Below are positions 36,526-49,200 of a stretch of 64,000 nucleotides of DNA, piece by piece. Each line of letters begins with the position of its first letter. Within the stretch, counting starts at the first letter, position 1. A program made the position numbers and the translations under genes. Origin of the DNA: Dermatemys mawii (lineage: Eukaryota; Chordata; Testudines; Dermatemydidae); NCBI GenBank assembly GCA_007922305.1, contig ML677364.1, forward strand, positions 21,745,326 through 21,809,325, in the 5' to 3' direction. Under the pieces are notes generated by a model. That model ran no database searches and was not told the DNA's origin. It saw only the letters and a program-made list of their open reading frames with translations.

Positions 36526-37954
36526 ATTTATTTTTTGTTATAGAAAAGAAAAAGTGTTTCCCAATGTCTTCTCAGTCTTTTCAGGACATTTTTGTATTAT
36601 CTAGGAGTCTTTAGTCTAGTTCATCAAGTGTGGGGCTGTGCCCCATAAAGCCCTGATTTCCAATCCCAGTGATTTCGCTGGTTCACTGCACCAGCTTGGC
36701 AAAGTCAATTAGGGGCAATTTTTAAAACACTTGGAAGAGCTCTTGGGTACACGTGATGGTGTAGTATGTATTTGTAATCTGAGACCTTCTGTCTGGGCAA
36801 GGCAAATGCAGACACGGTATCTTAATAGGTGGTGTTGACAGAGCCATCTTTTGCAGCTGCACTGACTTCTGCTTGAAAAGATGCAGAGGGCATATACCCT
36901 CTGCCTTTGTTGATGGATGCTTATTGACCTACCTGGTTGATTACCCATCCTTGGAACTGTGAAGTATTTCCATATATTTTGGACCCTCTGCCTCCCCTGC
37001 CTTCCCCAGGAATGCTAATGGTAACAGCCTACCTAGTTCTTGCATAGTTGTGCAAGTAGGGTGCAGTATCTGTGCAAAATGAGCCAGAATATAGTTTTTA
37101 ACTGCTCTAAGCCTCAGTTTCCTTTTCCAAAGTGTGGATGATAATGCTAATTTACTGCAGAGCCTATCATGTAAGTGTGTTCCTTTGAGAATGTCTGGTT
37201 GTATAAATGCTAAGCGTTATTATTTTTCCCAACTGGACATGTTTTCCCCCACAGAGTGTGCAGTGAGCTAAGTTATTATGCATCCTGTGACAAGCCCAGG
37301 TTCATCATCACTGTAGTCAGCTCAGAATGAGAGGTGACTGTGAACAGACCATTACAATCACATCGTCAGTTCATCACAGGGAACAATGTTACTGAACTGA
37401 CCTACTTTTCTTGTACGCCTACGGAATGCTAATTCTGGTTAGCATTGCTGGAAGGGGACAGGCGCACCAAGGAGCATTCTGAGTTGTACAGATGGCAGCC
37501 TTCACTGATGGATGTTACTTTAATTTCTTAGATCTTCTATTTTCTATAGTGTTAGAAGTGATCTGGTAAAATTCAATTCACGTGATATATTTGGCCCATT
37601 CACCAAAGGTTGAAAAATATTAATAATTAATAAAAAGTAAAAAATAATAAATATTTATCTAATGGCCTTCCATCAGAGACCCCAATAGACTGGATAAACT
37701 TTACAAACTACGGATATTACTCTTCTCATTTTTTCTTCTTTTTTTCAGTGCTTGCGCAATGTACCTCAGGTGGCATGTGACTAGGATTTGTCACCAAATT
37801 TGGTCCACTGGTTGGATCATTAGCTTCCCCGGCTCGGGCCGTGTATTGACGAGGAGTGTGACATGAACCCTTATCTGTTCCCTCCCCCTCACTTATACCA
37901 GTGTACCTCTGGTGAGTTCAGTGGGATCTGGACTGGCTCACAACCATGAGTGCC
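36526..37954. other. Non-coding with SINE scrap
   Basis: 37105-37240 (taagcctcagtttccttttcc ... ataaatgctaagcgttatta) is a MIR/tRNA-SINE-like 3' part. Nothing else recognised. Confidence 0.5.
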
Positions 37955-38880
37955 AACCTCAGGGCAGATAATTAACAAGCAGGTGGTGGTATGTCCTGTA
38001 ATTATATTTCATCAATGTAGTAACAAGTGTGAACTCCCGAAGCAATATAACCATCTTACCATAGAATTACACAGTCTCCTTGGGTATTCCTATCTGTCCT
38101 GCCACCCATGCAAGCTGGACCATGTGATAGATGGTCCTTTTACACCAAAAACCACGAAAAAATATTCAGGTAACTCCCAGTCCCAAAGGATCAGTCACTT
38201 ACCCCGACTACTCCAATCTCAAGCTAAAGACAATGCTTGTAGCCAATCCTGTAATAAACTAGCTAAAGATTTAACTAAGAAAATAAGTGAATTATTTACA
38301 AGGTTAAAACAGGAAACACACACACATAAATGAGTTACAGTCTTAGGTTTAAAAAGGTAATATAAGCTTCTATAATAACCAATTCTATGTGTCCTTTAGG
38401 GCTGACCCATGCCAAGCAATATGGGAATCTCCTGCTTATGTTTGTTTAGTCATCTCTGTCCATCAGAGTCCAGACAGCCTAGAGTCCAAATTTCTCCTTG
38501 TCAGGGATTTTTTTATATCCGTCACCCCAGAGAAAGTTAGGAATGCAGTCAACAACATTTCTGTTCTTTGATGCTATGCAATGCCTCTTTTGTATTCAGT
38601 GGGGCATCTTGTGTGCAGAATGAGCAGTTCTACCTAAATTAATGCTCCTTTTCCTGTTTGGTGAGTTACACAATTACAGAGGGTTACAATGCACACACTC
38701 AATATAACTTCATATCATGGGATGCAGGTATTATAAGTAGAATTAAAACATTCAATATCCTACAAGAATTCCATAAAGTCTAAACACTAAACACATTCTT
38801 ATAACATTGGTATCTGTTTTAACTATACTAACTCACAGGTGAGCCAGACGGTTTTCCAACTATGCATTTGTCAGCGTTCA
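37955..38880. repeat. Turtle-type LTR-like repeat, probably antisense
   Basis: Features I recognise as repetitive are taataaactagctaaagat, then ttatttacaaggttaaaaca, gagttacagtcttaggttt, and tcctttagggctgacccatg. The arrangement, with an antisense A-rich body and no reading frame of note, suits a diverged ERV-type LTR. I cannot fix the termini. The open frame at 37950-38333 has no recognisable domain. Confidence 0.4.
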
Positions 38881-40575
38881 GTGAGGCCCTTGGTCTTTGG
38901 CATGAGCTGGCTCCTGATTTGCCAGCATCACAGGAGTTACTCCTGATTTACCTGGTGAGAGGAGATTTATGCTGTGTGTATATAGGGCTCAGTTCACTCA
39001 TCGCTGAAATACAACCATCTCCAGGATGGAGTGGAGAAGCAGTTTACCAGTGCAAAGCTATACCATACAACAGCTTCTACAGATAAAAATGATTCTTTTT
39101 TTCCAACTAACCATTTAAAAAGGCAGAATGTAAGGAATATAGCCAAAATACATTATGTGCCTTTTCTTCTTTTATTACAATCCCAAATCTTCAGATGTAT
39201 TACCTATAAACATCCCCTTATCCCAAAGCCAGGCCAATGGAACATTAATATATGTTGTACTCCATAGTTTTAATACCTTTATTTGTTTTCTTTAGATATT
39301 TTTATGTTGCTTTAACCCTGAAAACATCTAAAGCGCCATTACAAACTGAAGCATGAAACTTGGTGAAATATCAAATTCAGAAATATTATCACTTCATTTA
39401 AATAACCAGAAAAATACATTTAAAGAAATATGTAAGTCTTTTTTGAAAATTTCAAATAATATCTTCTATGTTTTTGTAATCTTGTTCTGTGTCTGGTTTT
39501 AAATGTAATCTTTTTTATGTAGGATCATTCATAAATACTGAAATTGTAAATATTTTTAAACCGCAGAACAAACTATTCTCGGCCAAGAATCAATAGCCTT
39601 CATCAAGTCTAGAGAGTACAGTTTTCTTTTTACTGTGTTTTGTCCTGTTTGAAAACCCAGAACATTCTCTTTCCTAGTAAAAACAAACTTCAGCAAGCTA
39701 CTGAAAGGAGGATGATTAAGTTAGACATGCTTGGGCAAAAATAGCTCTAAAGCAGCACACTTACTATTCCTGTTGATTTTACCTTTGCACTTAATTTCAG
39801 TAATCCCCATAGCAATTGCTGCATTACATGACACCTGGTAACTTTGTTAAAGCTGCTGTTCTGCCACAAAAAAATCACAGGGCCTTCTCAAAATAAAATG
39901 CACATTAGAATGAAAAGGGATTTTCTTATATTTGTTAGTTACTTTCCAGCAGTTGTGCTATAGACAACTCTATGTTTTCAGTTCTTTAATTCAATTTGTA
40001 ATTTTTTATTAACTGCTCTTTTCCCTTTTGTGTGCTACTTTTAGCAGTAAACTTTAGTGTGTTTTTGTAACAGTTCAGAGGGTTATATCTGGCCAAGATA
40101 TAGCTATAGGTTGAATTCCTGATTCAAATTTCATTTGCCCTTTAAGCTGGTCATTTATTCTGATTTATTTGTATTCAGACAAATCCATAGTCTAATAGTC
40201 TTTCTGTTGCTTTGATTTTCTATAGCATCCAGCATGGCAGGACTATCTAAGTGCCTCATCCAAAAAGAGAGAGAGAGAAAGAGAGAGAGAGAGAGTTAAA
40301 ATCAGGTGCTTAACATGGTCACTGCTGTCTTGCGGATTTGTCATCTCTCCTCCTATTCCTCACATGTTAATCCTGCTCTGGTAAAACAACGGGACTTTGA
40401 AGTGAAGTTTAATAAATATTAGTAAGTTTTCCTTTGTTTTGGCGCAGTCTCACAACTCAGAAGAAAAGAGAACAGTTGCTAGCTCAGAGTCAGAATGAAG
40501 CTCACTAAATCTTGGTAAGATTCACTCTGAAGTCCTACTGTGGAGCAGCCAGTGAGACAGGGAACATGCAGATTA
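38881..40575. other. Unmarked AT-rich non-coding DNA
   Basis: Nothing recognised apart from the GA tract at 40265. Confidence 0.6.
40265..40297. repeat. (GA)n microsatellite
   Basis: agagagagagagaaagagagagagagagag: purine-only tract of about 33 bases. Confidence 0.95.
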
Positions 40576-40957
40576 AAGCAGGAGTTCCCAACCTTTTTCT
40601 TTCTGAGTCCCCCGCTCCACCCACCAACATGCTACAAAAACTCCACAGTGTACCTGTGCCACAACAACTGGTTGTGTTTTTCTGCATATAAAAGCCAGAG
40701 CCAGCACTAAGGGGTAGCAGTCAGGGCAGTTGCCCCGAGCCCTCTACCTTAGGGGCCCCCAGAAAGCTTAGTTGCTCAGGCTTTGGTGTCAGCCCTGGGC
40801 GGTGAGGCTTGGGGCCCCGGGCTTCAGACCTATAGAGTGGGACTTCATCTTTCTGCCCAGGGCCCCAGCAAGTCTAATATTGGCCCTGCTTGGTGGATCC
40901 CCTGAAACCAGCTTGTGGCCCCTAGTTGAACCGGGCCCCTGTTTGAGAACTACGGGA
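40576..40957. mobile_element. hAT-type non-autonomous element (gttcccaacctttttc ... gtttgagaactac)
   Basis: The left end agcaggagttcccaacctttt and the right end ctgtttgagaactacggg form imperfect TIRs of the CAG-GGTTCTCAAAC type. The interior is GC-rich with ggggccccgggcttcag and ggccccagcaagtc repeats. The small open frame at 40772-40996 lies inside it and is not a gene. Confidence 0.7.
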
Positions 40958-41800
40958 TTAGAGGAGCTATCCCTCTTCTTGCAAATTATTTGTTAATTTG
41001 TTGTTTGTATTGCCATTACCTGCTTCCATCCCTACATCCAGATACGTGCATTCCCCATCCATTCCTTCCCATATTTCCTCCTTGATATCCAGCAAAAGAG
41101 CAGCTGTTGTTAAGGGCCTGCCCATGGCTCAGTTGTGAACCTCTTCCCTATTTCTGCATACATCTCTTATCCACATCTTGACAAGATACAGTATTTGTTT
41201 TCCAAGTACGTTACTGCTATCCAGGAGATCTAATTTGGGGCTCAGGTGTACACATTAAACTATGGGTGATATAGTGATCCTCTGTAACATGGATGAGTAG
41301 TTTTGGAGAAAGTGAGAGCTCCCGTACAGTGTTAGGTGGTCCTTATCCTGGCTGACCAGCATAATAGCCCCTGCATGCAGGAGATGACATGGACTGTGGT
41401 TACCTAGTTTCTTTGGGAACTAGGTGCTGGAAAGAGGGTGGGACAGAGAAGAGACAGGCCATGGTTTTAATTTGCCAGCTAGCAGAGTTGGCCAGTCACA
41501 TGGGGAGATTGTGTTCCACCATTTCACAGAGTGTTCCAAATAACTGTTCCCCAGCACAACCTGGGAGCTCCAGTGGACTGGACTGTGGACTGTGACTCTG
41601 CCCTCATCTTGATGGGCAAAAGAGTGTGTTTTTCAATCATGTTTGCTCAGTCAAGTTAGCTAAATGGCATGGTAAAGCTCCATTACATTTCAGGCTCCCC
41701 TATGAAGCCAGGTTAGCTGGCTTTGTTATAGGCTAGTGTGAAATGTATGACTGATCACTGTTACTTTATTGTCACAGTCACACCTCATACTGTGTTATCT
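40958..41800. other. Unmarked non-coding DNA
   Basis: Nothing recognised. Confidence 0.6.
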
Positions 41801-42083
41801 CAGGGCTTGTCTTCACTATGTGGCTAAATTGGCGCCACTGTGATCAATGCAGCGGTGTTGATTTAGCTGGTCTGGTGAAGATGTAATAAGTCAATAAGAG
41901 AGCGCTCTCCCTTCAACTTAATTAAACCACCTCAATGAGAGGCAAAAGAGCATCTCCCGTCAACATAGTATGATGTAGACATCGCCATAAAAGTGACGTA
42001 AGTTATGTCGACAACTTATGTAACTTACGTAACTAAGCTAATGTAACTTAGATCGACTTGCAGCATTAGAGTAGACTAGGCCG
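41801..42083. mobile_element. MITE, CAGGGCTTGTCTTCACTA type
   Basis: The left terminus is CAGGGCTTGTCTTCACTATG, the same start as the element at 1820. The right part has repeated gtaagttatgtcgac / acttatgtaacttac blocks and ends near gagtagactaggccgc. Internal inverted blocks (agagcgctctcc) match the copy at 11170-11504. It is non-coding. Confidence 0.7.
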
Positions 42084-44304
42084 CAGCCACAAGAGCTGTG
42101 GGGAGGGAGATCTAGCGTAGCAGATATAGCAAAGCAGTAGCATAACTTGCTAAAACCATGCTTCATATGCACTACAAGGTGATCATGGCCAGATGAGTTT
42201 TCTATTTTGAGCTCAGTTTCTACTGGGAATAGAGTGTATCAAAATAAACACACACAACCTTTATTCAGGAGAATCCCTGGAGTGAGCTGGCGTTGTGCCT
42301 ACATGATGTCTCTCCCAAGCAGCTACCATTGTACGAATGAATGTGGGGTGATAGAGGGATGCTTATTCTGTCTTTCCCTGTCAGAGGATACAAGACTGGT
42401 GGTTTGAGCCGCTCTTTTGTTTCCAGAATGCCATTTCCCCAATAAATGCAGCACACACATAGAACCATAAAGAACATGATTTAAATATTTCAATAACAAT
42501 GCAAATTATCAGTTTCAGCTGTTGTCAGTAAAAATTGATACAAAAAATTATTTTTTTCACCTTGCCTCTTGCTTTGAACAAACAAGTCAAAAATGCTGTT
42601 TACCAGACAGAGACCTCAGGTACGATGGATCTGTCAGCCAGCCATAACCTCTGCTTGGGACAAGAATAGATGTTGGTAGATGCGCCCGGCTAATGGGCAG
42701 AGAGGTCTGAGAAGGTATAGTTAGCCAAGAAAAGAAGCAAGGCTAATGCCCACGCCAGGGTGCATATCCGCAGCCAGCAAACAATTGGCGGCAGCTGAAA
42801 AGAGTACAGTGAGTCAGGCCACTCTGAATCTTGCCCTGTACTGGCAAGAATCATTTGGAACTGGGCATACCAGCGGCTATGTCCATTCACCCAGGTGTGT
42901 GGAGCAAAGATAGCTTTTATCCTTTTACTTGCTTTATCACACTTCAGCATTTTACTGTTTTGAACAAACCCCTGAGGAATGCGGGACTTTGTTTGACAAG
43001 GGTCTTGCCCAACATTTTTGGAAGTGGCCATTGGCTTGAGACGACTTGGGCCTCATTTTGACAAGTGCTGACCTCTCCCAGCTGTGAGTTGGAACTGCTA
43101 AGCAGGCAAAACGGTGACTCTCCGTCACAGATCTAATTTAATACCCCTCTGACCAAGCTGCTGTGAGAGGATCTGATTACTGAATCTCTCATGTGCTTTA
43201 AGCCTCCAGAACCTGAACGAACTCCATTCACTGCCCCTTGTTTGGGATCTGTAGGCCCACTCTTGCAGTGCAGATCTTCAGTCTAGCACCCATTCCTGAG
43301 GGCTTAGACTCCATGGTCCAACTGCCTAGCTCCTGCCCCCTCAGCCTCCCCTGTAGCGTAAGCACAGCCTCTCCCTAACTACGACAATGTGAGTGCTCTG
43401 GGGTCACATGCTAACACTTCAAGGACATATGATGTGTGTTGTACACAACACAGAGAGACAGACTTTGCACAGGATTCTAAAATGCCAGTGCTCTTTACTT
43501 AAGAGTTAAAACACAACATAATGCCCCTCTTGGGGGACTGTTTAGGTTCTCCCCATCTCATCAGACTCCTGCAGCAGCGTCCCTCTTCTTGAGCTGGTAA
43601 AAGTGACCAAAAACACCAAGTAGATCAGCCCCTGCCTTTCATAACCTTTCAGTCCCTCTGTGTAATAACTCCTAGAGCAGCCCACCAGGTGAGCTGGTTG
43701 CCAGGAGACCATCCCCAGACAAATCAGTAAAAAGACAATGGAGAAGACAAAGGGCTTCGGGTGACCAGATGTCCTGATTTCATAAGGGCTGCACATTCAA
43801 AATGGAATTTTCAGCTTGATAGTGAGAGAATTGTAAATTGACAAATTACCCAAATTCACATACTGCTCCCTGAAAATCGGGTCCAATTTGTTTCAAGTTA
43901 GGCATCTAAAAACTGAGACACACAGGGGCCATTATGCCATCTGGGGATTGCTGGAGCTCAACAGCACTGCAACTGAACACCTTCCCTGGACATGTCCCTG
44001 ATTTGCTTCTTCCAGTGGAGGCTATGAAGGGTCGTGACTTAGAGGTAAATTCAGTGGCTACATGCTCCCTTGGATTTCCCCATGCTGGGGAATCCACAGC
44101 ATCCTGTTCTGGCAGCTTTGTGGCAGAATATCTGTCCCAATATGTATATGTGGTGAACTGAGGGTTTCTTTCTTTCTTTTCAGGTATGTTCTCATTGTGG
44201 ACTATCCATTTCAAATGCTGACTGAGTTGGTGGCTCACTTCAGTGAGAGACTTCTGATAGTCTTCTCTGCTGATTCAAGCTGCTTACTGTCTTTTGCTTA
44301 CAAT
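42084..44304. other. Non-coding; one unexplained antisense frame
   Basis: The antisense frame 42690-43031 (113 codons) ends in a hydrophobic stretch but has no recognised domain or splice context. 43755-43800 is a gaccagatgtcctgatttca repeat fragment. Confidence 0.45.
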
Positions 44305-44389
44305 CCACCTGCTGACTCCTGCCATAAGAGTAAAGGCACAAACATGATTGTCATTGGTTAGTACTCTTCTCGCAGGAGTCAGCAGGTGG
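44305..44389. repeat. 85-bp inverted repeat (strong hairpin)
   Basis: CCACCTGCTGACTCCTGC (44305-44322) and its exact reverse complement (44372-44389) are 18-bp arms. Just inside them agagta and tactct also pair, leaving a loop of about 29 bases. Just outside, acaatcc and ggattgt may extend the fold with a bulge. I see no ORF across it and no known repeat name. Candidates are a short MITE core or a hairpin RNA. Confidence 0.85.
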
Positions 44390-46390
44390 GCCTATCATTC
44401 ATAGGATTGTAAATTCTTAATGTGTGAGCATTGTTCAGTCTTTGAAGAAATACTGCATTGTTGTTAGTTTTGTGATGCAAGTTCTTCTGGAAGGAGCTGT
44501 GGCAAGGAGCAAGTGAATTTGTTCTCTGCCTTCATCACTCAGATGAGAGAAATCTCTGGGTCTCAGTTCTGAAAGAGGGTGTTCCCTGTGTGCTCCCTCC
44601 CCTTTGTTCAAAGACTGGTTAGTATCATATAAAATAAAAAAGTAGCACTAAGAATTTACCCAAACTTCATGTAACTGATTTCTGCTCCAACGGGAAGCTG
44701 GCCTGCAAGGCCCAGACATCTTCTACAGCTCCTAAGAGGCGTGACACAACTATTTAGCAACAAATATAATATGTTCTGGCATATCTATTTTATTGAGCAC
44801 AGTTCTAATTTCATATGCCAAATACACACTCATAAACATTGTTAGCAACACTTAAGATGCTCTGGAGATCTGATTGTGTCAACAAATGGATGTGGAATCA
44901 AAGTGACAATTGGATAGAGCCTGATACTGTCAGCATCACAGCAGCTCCTGGGTGTGACATCAGTCAGTGACAGAGCCAAATCCTGGACAGAACAGAGGAG
45001 TTAGTTAGGTCTATTGCCAGTTAATATGGGCATATGCTTCCCCCACAGTATAATTCCGTGTATTCTGTAGCTATCCAGTAAAACAGTTGTTCTTTTTCTC
45101 ATCAATAAAAAAAGTACCAAATGGTAACAATTACTGCAGTACTCAGAATTAGAGTCTGTGTTCAAGACAATGGAGAGGCCTAACCTAGTGATTTGAGCAA
45201 AGGCCTAGGGATTTAAGTCAAGGAACTTCTGGGTTCCATTCCTTGCTTTTGTGACGGCTTCTGTGTTTTTGGACAGGTCATTAGCCACATTGCCTCAGTT
45301 CCTACCAAAGGGCAAATAATTTTAAAAACTATTGAATTGTTTGTTTGAAAATGTTACTCCGTTTGTAAAATATATTATTTGAGAATATATTTTTCAGTTC
45401 AGCTTGTCAGTCTGACTCCGTGGCTCAGTGTGTAATTTTTAAAAGTATTTGTTGATTAATTTTAAAATGGTAATGAATTTTGTCAAATAAATTATTTGCT
45501 AAATAATATTCAGCTGGCGATTTGAATTTCCCCCGTTATGAAATGTGGGTAATGATACTGGCCTGCCTGATTAGCTAATGTTTGAAAGCTTTGTGAGCAC
45601 TACTTACTATTATTTCTATGTCTATATTCTGATTACAGAACACATCAATTCCAATGTACCAGTCATCAGCAAAATACAACACGTACTCTCTGTATTTCCT
45701 ATTTATGCTCCTCCATCACCCAATTAAAATCCCATTAAGCGTCTCACCTATAGTGGCTTTAGCCTCAGAGCAATGAACAGCAGTTTTTAACCTCCTGCTG
45801 CATTTGTATTGTTACAAAAAAATAACAGGATAATTTGCACATATATCTCATATTTCTTAGCTAACAAGTGTCTCATAAGCTAATGGAGGACATCTACTAG
45901 CTATTGACAAAATTATTCATAATTCTTCCCACTGATCAGTTTCAATTATTGTTTTTAAACAAATACTCTTGAAACAATAAAATTCCTGTGCAAAATCATA
46001 CATTGAAATTGCATTCGGCCTAAGTAATGCATATTCATTAACTTGGCCCTCTTTTTTTAACTTTTTATTGTATTATGCTTCCTACATTTTGTGGAATCAT
46101 TTAATGGAAGGAATCGTGATATGGAATACCACTTTGTAAATCACTGTGTAGGAAGTCAAAAGTTTGAAATATTGTGCTGTTGATCCTGAAAATCCTTGTG
46201 TGGGGGGCAGCAGGTGCATAAGGGTTTTGTGCTCTGATACAAGTGGGAGTAGATGCCTTGAATTGACACAGGGAATGACAAGTGCGAGGCTTGTTCTCCT
46301 CACTTTTCTTGGTATTATGTCTCAAGCCTCCCTTCTTCAAAAGAGTGCTTGGCAAAAAAGGGGGAGGCAGTGGACAAAGAACAAATGTAT
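44390..46390. other. Non-coding, one split SINE
   Basis: Besides the SINE at 45165-45600 nothing is recognised. Confidence 0.55.
45165..45600 (-). repeat. tRNA-type/MIR-like SINE, split by about 220 bp
   Basis: The first half at about 45165-45310 has ttcaaggaacttctgggttccattcc and acattgcctcagttcctacc. The second half at about 45525-45600 has aaatgtgggtaatgatactg gcctgcctg and aatgtttgaaagctttgtgag. The intact family joins these two parts directly, so 45311-45524 looks inserted. The strand is uncertain. Confidence 0.5.
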
Positions 46391-46648
46391 CAGGCTATGT
46401 ACACATTACTGCTTACGTCGGTGTAAGTTATGTCGCTCAGGGGTGTGAATAAGCTACCTCCTGAGCAACGTAAGTTACACTGACCTAAGCGGTGGTGTGG
46501 AGAGTTTCTCCTGCCAACATAACTACTGTTACTTACGAGGGCTGGAGTAATTAAGTCAACTTAGATCATCCACATTAGCAGTGCTACAGCAGGGCAGCTG
46601 AATCGGTGCAGTTGCACCACTGCAAGCCCTGTAGTGTAGCCATAGCTT
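46391..46648. mobile_element. MITE with long internal hairpin
   Basis: The left end is GGCTATGTACACATTAC and the right end is the complement of GCTATGGCTACACTAC. The first 100 bases fold back: cttacgtcggtgtaagttatg and gctcagg pair with cctgagc and cgtaagttacactgacctaag. It belongs to the same family as the copies at 8322 and 11170. Confidence 0.72.
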
Positions 46649-48003
46649 AAGGAGACACAGCTTCATCCTCAGCTGTGCTGAGTTTACATGGCTTTTTACC
46701 TGTCTTGTCTACATGATTTGCCTATTTTACCTACTCTTCTTATTAGCTGTGGCTGGCACTTGTATGTATCTATTGCAGGCTCAAAATGGCTCATTTTGTA
46801 GAAGTAATGGACATACGCCTTATGGCAGATCAAGAATTTAGTCAGTATCTGACCAGTCTGTTCCAAAAAGGTTAATACTGACAGGTATGGTACATGTTCA
46901 GTTTTGTACAGGGGTCGCATTTTTTCTCTGTGGCAAGTCAAGTTGGTCTAACATAGGACTGATAGCTGCACTGCTTAAAAACCTATTGAACTCTAAAAAA
47001 CTAAGCTCAAGTCAGATAGTGAGAAGGCAGTTAGGCCCAATCCATCCCTGACCTCTTCGCTGAGACTTTCAACAAGGGTCTCAGATGCCGTCAGTTGCAA
47101 GGCTGGTTTTTGCAACATGGAAACCTGTACTCTAGGAACTAGTCTGTGTCAATAGGACTTAAGCACATATATCAGAGCTTTGTGGAATTGGGCCCATAAT
47201 GCATCTTCATATTACCTTTGCCTTTGGGGTTCTTGCCGAGCTCATGTAGGAACTTTAAGCTTCCCCCAATAGGAGGAACTGCCCAGGAGGGCAGTAATAT
47301 AAATAATACCTGCTTTTCCCCAGGGGTGAATCCTCTCTGGGACAGGTGGCCTTGAGTGTGCAGAGGGATTCCATATTTACCTCCTTGAATCTCCGGGGCT
47401 CATCTAGCCCAATGGCTTTCAACCTGTGGTCCTTCTCCCCTCCCCAGCCCTGCCGAGGGGAGGTGGGGAGTCCACAGACTATGTCTAAAGGGTTTGTGAA
47501 AGGTTGTCATTACCATAGAGCAGAAGTTTTCGATTGTGGTCTGCAAACCCCTGGAGCTCTGCAGACTGTCTGAGATTTCCAAAGGGATCCGCACCTCCAT
47601 TTGAAATATTTTCGGGGTCAGCAAATGAAAAAAAGTTGAAAACCACTGGTCTAGTATAGTAACTTGGAGAAGGTGTCCACAGTAGATAGATTAAACTGTA
47701 AACTTTTCAGAAGAGGGACTGCCTTTTTAGTATGTGTTTTTACTTTGCCTCCCACAATGGGGCCTTAATCTCTGGTTGGAACCCTTGGATGCCATTGTAG
47801 TATAAATCATTAATAATGACTCAGAACATCTACAATAGATAGTTCTTAAAATTAAGGACTGAGTTTAAAACTCTGCTGACACATTTATTTGGCTTGGGTA
47901 CCATCAGTCTGTTATTACAGTAAAGCCGATGTGACTCTGAGATTAACCTGAAGGTAGAGCTAATGACATGAAAACTTATAATAATTCTGCATTCTTTCCA
48001 CAG
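46649..48003. other. Non-coding upstream of the NPAS2 start exon
   Basis: Holds the hAT-type element at 47410-47650. The intron ends with ttctttccacag at 48003. No promoter-like CpG island seen. Confidence 0.6.
47410..47650. mobile_element. hAT-type MITE with CAGTGGTTTTCAAC-like TIRs
   Basis: The left end (CCAATGGCTTTCAACCTGTGG) and right end (complement CCAGTGGTTTTCAACTTTTT) form TIRs. Flanking copies of TCTAG at both sides fit a decayed 8-bp hAT target duplication. The interior contains a second ttttcgattgtggtctgcaaacccctg segment. It is non-coding. Confidence 0.8.
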
Positions 48004-48025
48004 AAAAAGCTGTTTAGACAATCTC

Positions 48026-48057
48026 ATGGATGAAAATGAGAAAGACAGGGCAAAGAG
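48026..48057 (+). CDS. NPAS2: NPAS2 first coding exon (start codon; 5' UTR from 48004)
   Basis: This exon encodes MDENEKDRAK plus two bases (AG) of the Arg11 codon, matching the NPAS2 N terminus as I remember it (MDEDEKDRAKR in human, so Asp4 is Asn here). A pyrimidine-rich acceptor (ttctttccacag) ends at 48003, so the exon proper begins at 48004 with 22 bases of 5' UTR before the ATG at 48026. The donor gtgagc starts at 48058. The split codon (AG|G) is completed by the first base of the next exon at 54287, which supports both borders. NPAS2 is a nuclear bHLH-PAS protein that pairs with BMAL1 on E-boxes and drives circadian transcription, acting as a CLOCK paralogue. The acceptor implies a non-coding exon further upstream. 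I did not find it or a promoter in the window. The short coding length alone would be weak evidence, but position, phase and sequence agree. Confidence 0.88.
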
Positions 48058-48639
48058 GTGAGCACTGTTTTATCTCTTATTACACTGTTCATTTTGTCAT
48101 GAACCTAAGATTTTATGTTGCTGCAGAAGCTGTTTTTTCCATCCTAATTAATCAAAAGGGGGAGAAAAATAAAGCCAAATACAACTTGAAAAATTGTTGA
48201 ATCACAAAGCACTATTATCAGCCATCCTTTAAGAATAAAAGCATGTCAATAGTGCTTTCTCTGAAAAATATCAGCAAGCCAAATACAACGGTTATTTTTT
48301 CACATTACTGCATAGGATCAACCGAGGAACCTACAGAACACTATTTCTGCAACAGTATAACTGTCTAGTCCACCATGTGTATAAAATATCCATATTATCA
48401 TATAATCTTTTATGACAAACACTTTGTAAAAGAAACAGATTGTTCATTGAAAATAATGAGGTTTTCTTATGTTGCTCAGTTTATACATGGGTAATTATCT
48501 GATAATGATTTTGAGAAAAAACAAAACAACAAACAACTAATACTCTCAAATCGTCTTATCACTAAAACTCAATAACATTACAAACATTACTTCAGACTTA
48601 AACATAATCTCCTTTTATATGTTCTTGTTATGGATTGAG

Positions 48640-49200
48640 TTAAACCCCACTGAAGCTAGGCTAAATGATGGTGCAGTTAAATGCCCCTTTGCTTAGTAAT
48701 AGTCAAAACAATAAAAGCCACCATCAAACACAAAGATCCACTTGGCAAGACTGAGTCAGAAGCTATGCCATGCAGGGTGAGGGGTTTACCCGGATTGATA
48801 CAGCAAATGCAGGTGTTAAAGCATAGATTGATAGAGCTGTTGTGTGTGTCTGTGTTTTTGAGGAAAACTGGAAAAAACACTAGAGAGCAAGGGCAGAAAA
48901 ACCAAGGGCACAATCAGAACAGGTACTGGGAATGTGGTCTAAGAAAATATAAGTGAGAGTTTAGGGAAAGAATAAAAAAAGCTAAGAGAGAGAGCTTTTG
49001 GGCAGAGTGTTGATTGGTGAGCTGAGTGCTACTGTGTGCAAAGACACTGACTGTTGTTGTTTGATTCCTGCTGTGTTCTGGGAAATAGGTCTTTGTACAT
49101 TCTTTGTAAATAAACAGTATTGCGTCAAAGAAACATCTGGTTCCATCACCAATTACTGCTCCTAATTGGAACAACCCACAAGACGGTGAATTTTTGGCTA
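48640..49200 (+). repeat. LTR-like repeat with AATAAA-type signal
   Basis: The tail is ggtctttgtacattctttgtaaataaacagtattgcg followed by aacatctggttcc, which is a polyadenylation-signal context typical of a retroelement 3' end or LTR and repeated in turtles as I recall. It lies in NPAS2 intron 48058-54286. The 5' boundary is unclear and no coding domain is recognised. Confidence 0.4.

Noticed and set aside
37950..38333. 127-codon frame
   Set aside because: Inside an LTR-like repeat; composition and lack of domain do not support a gene.
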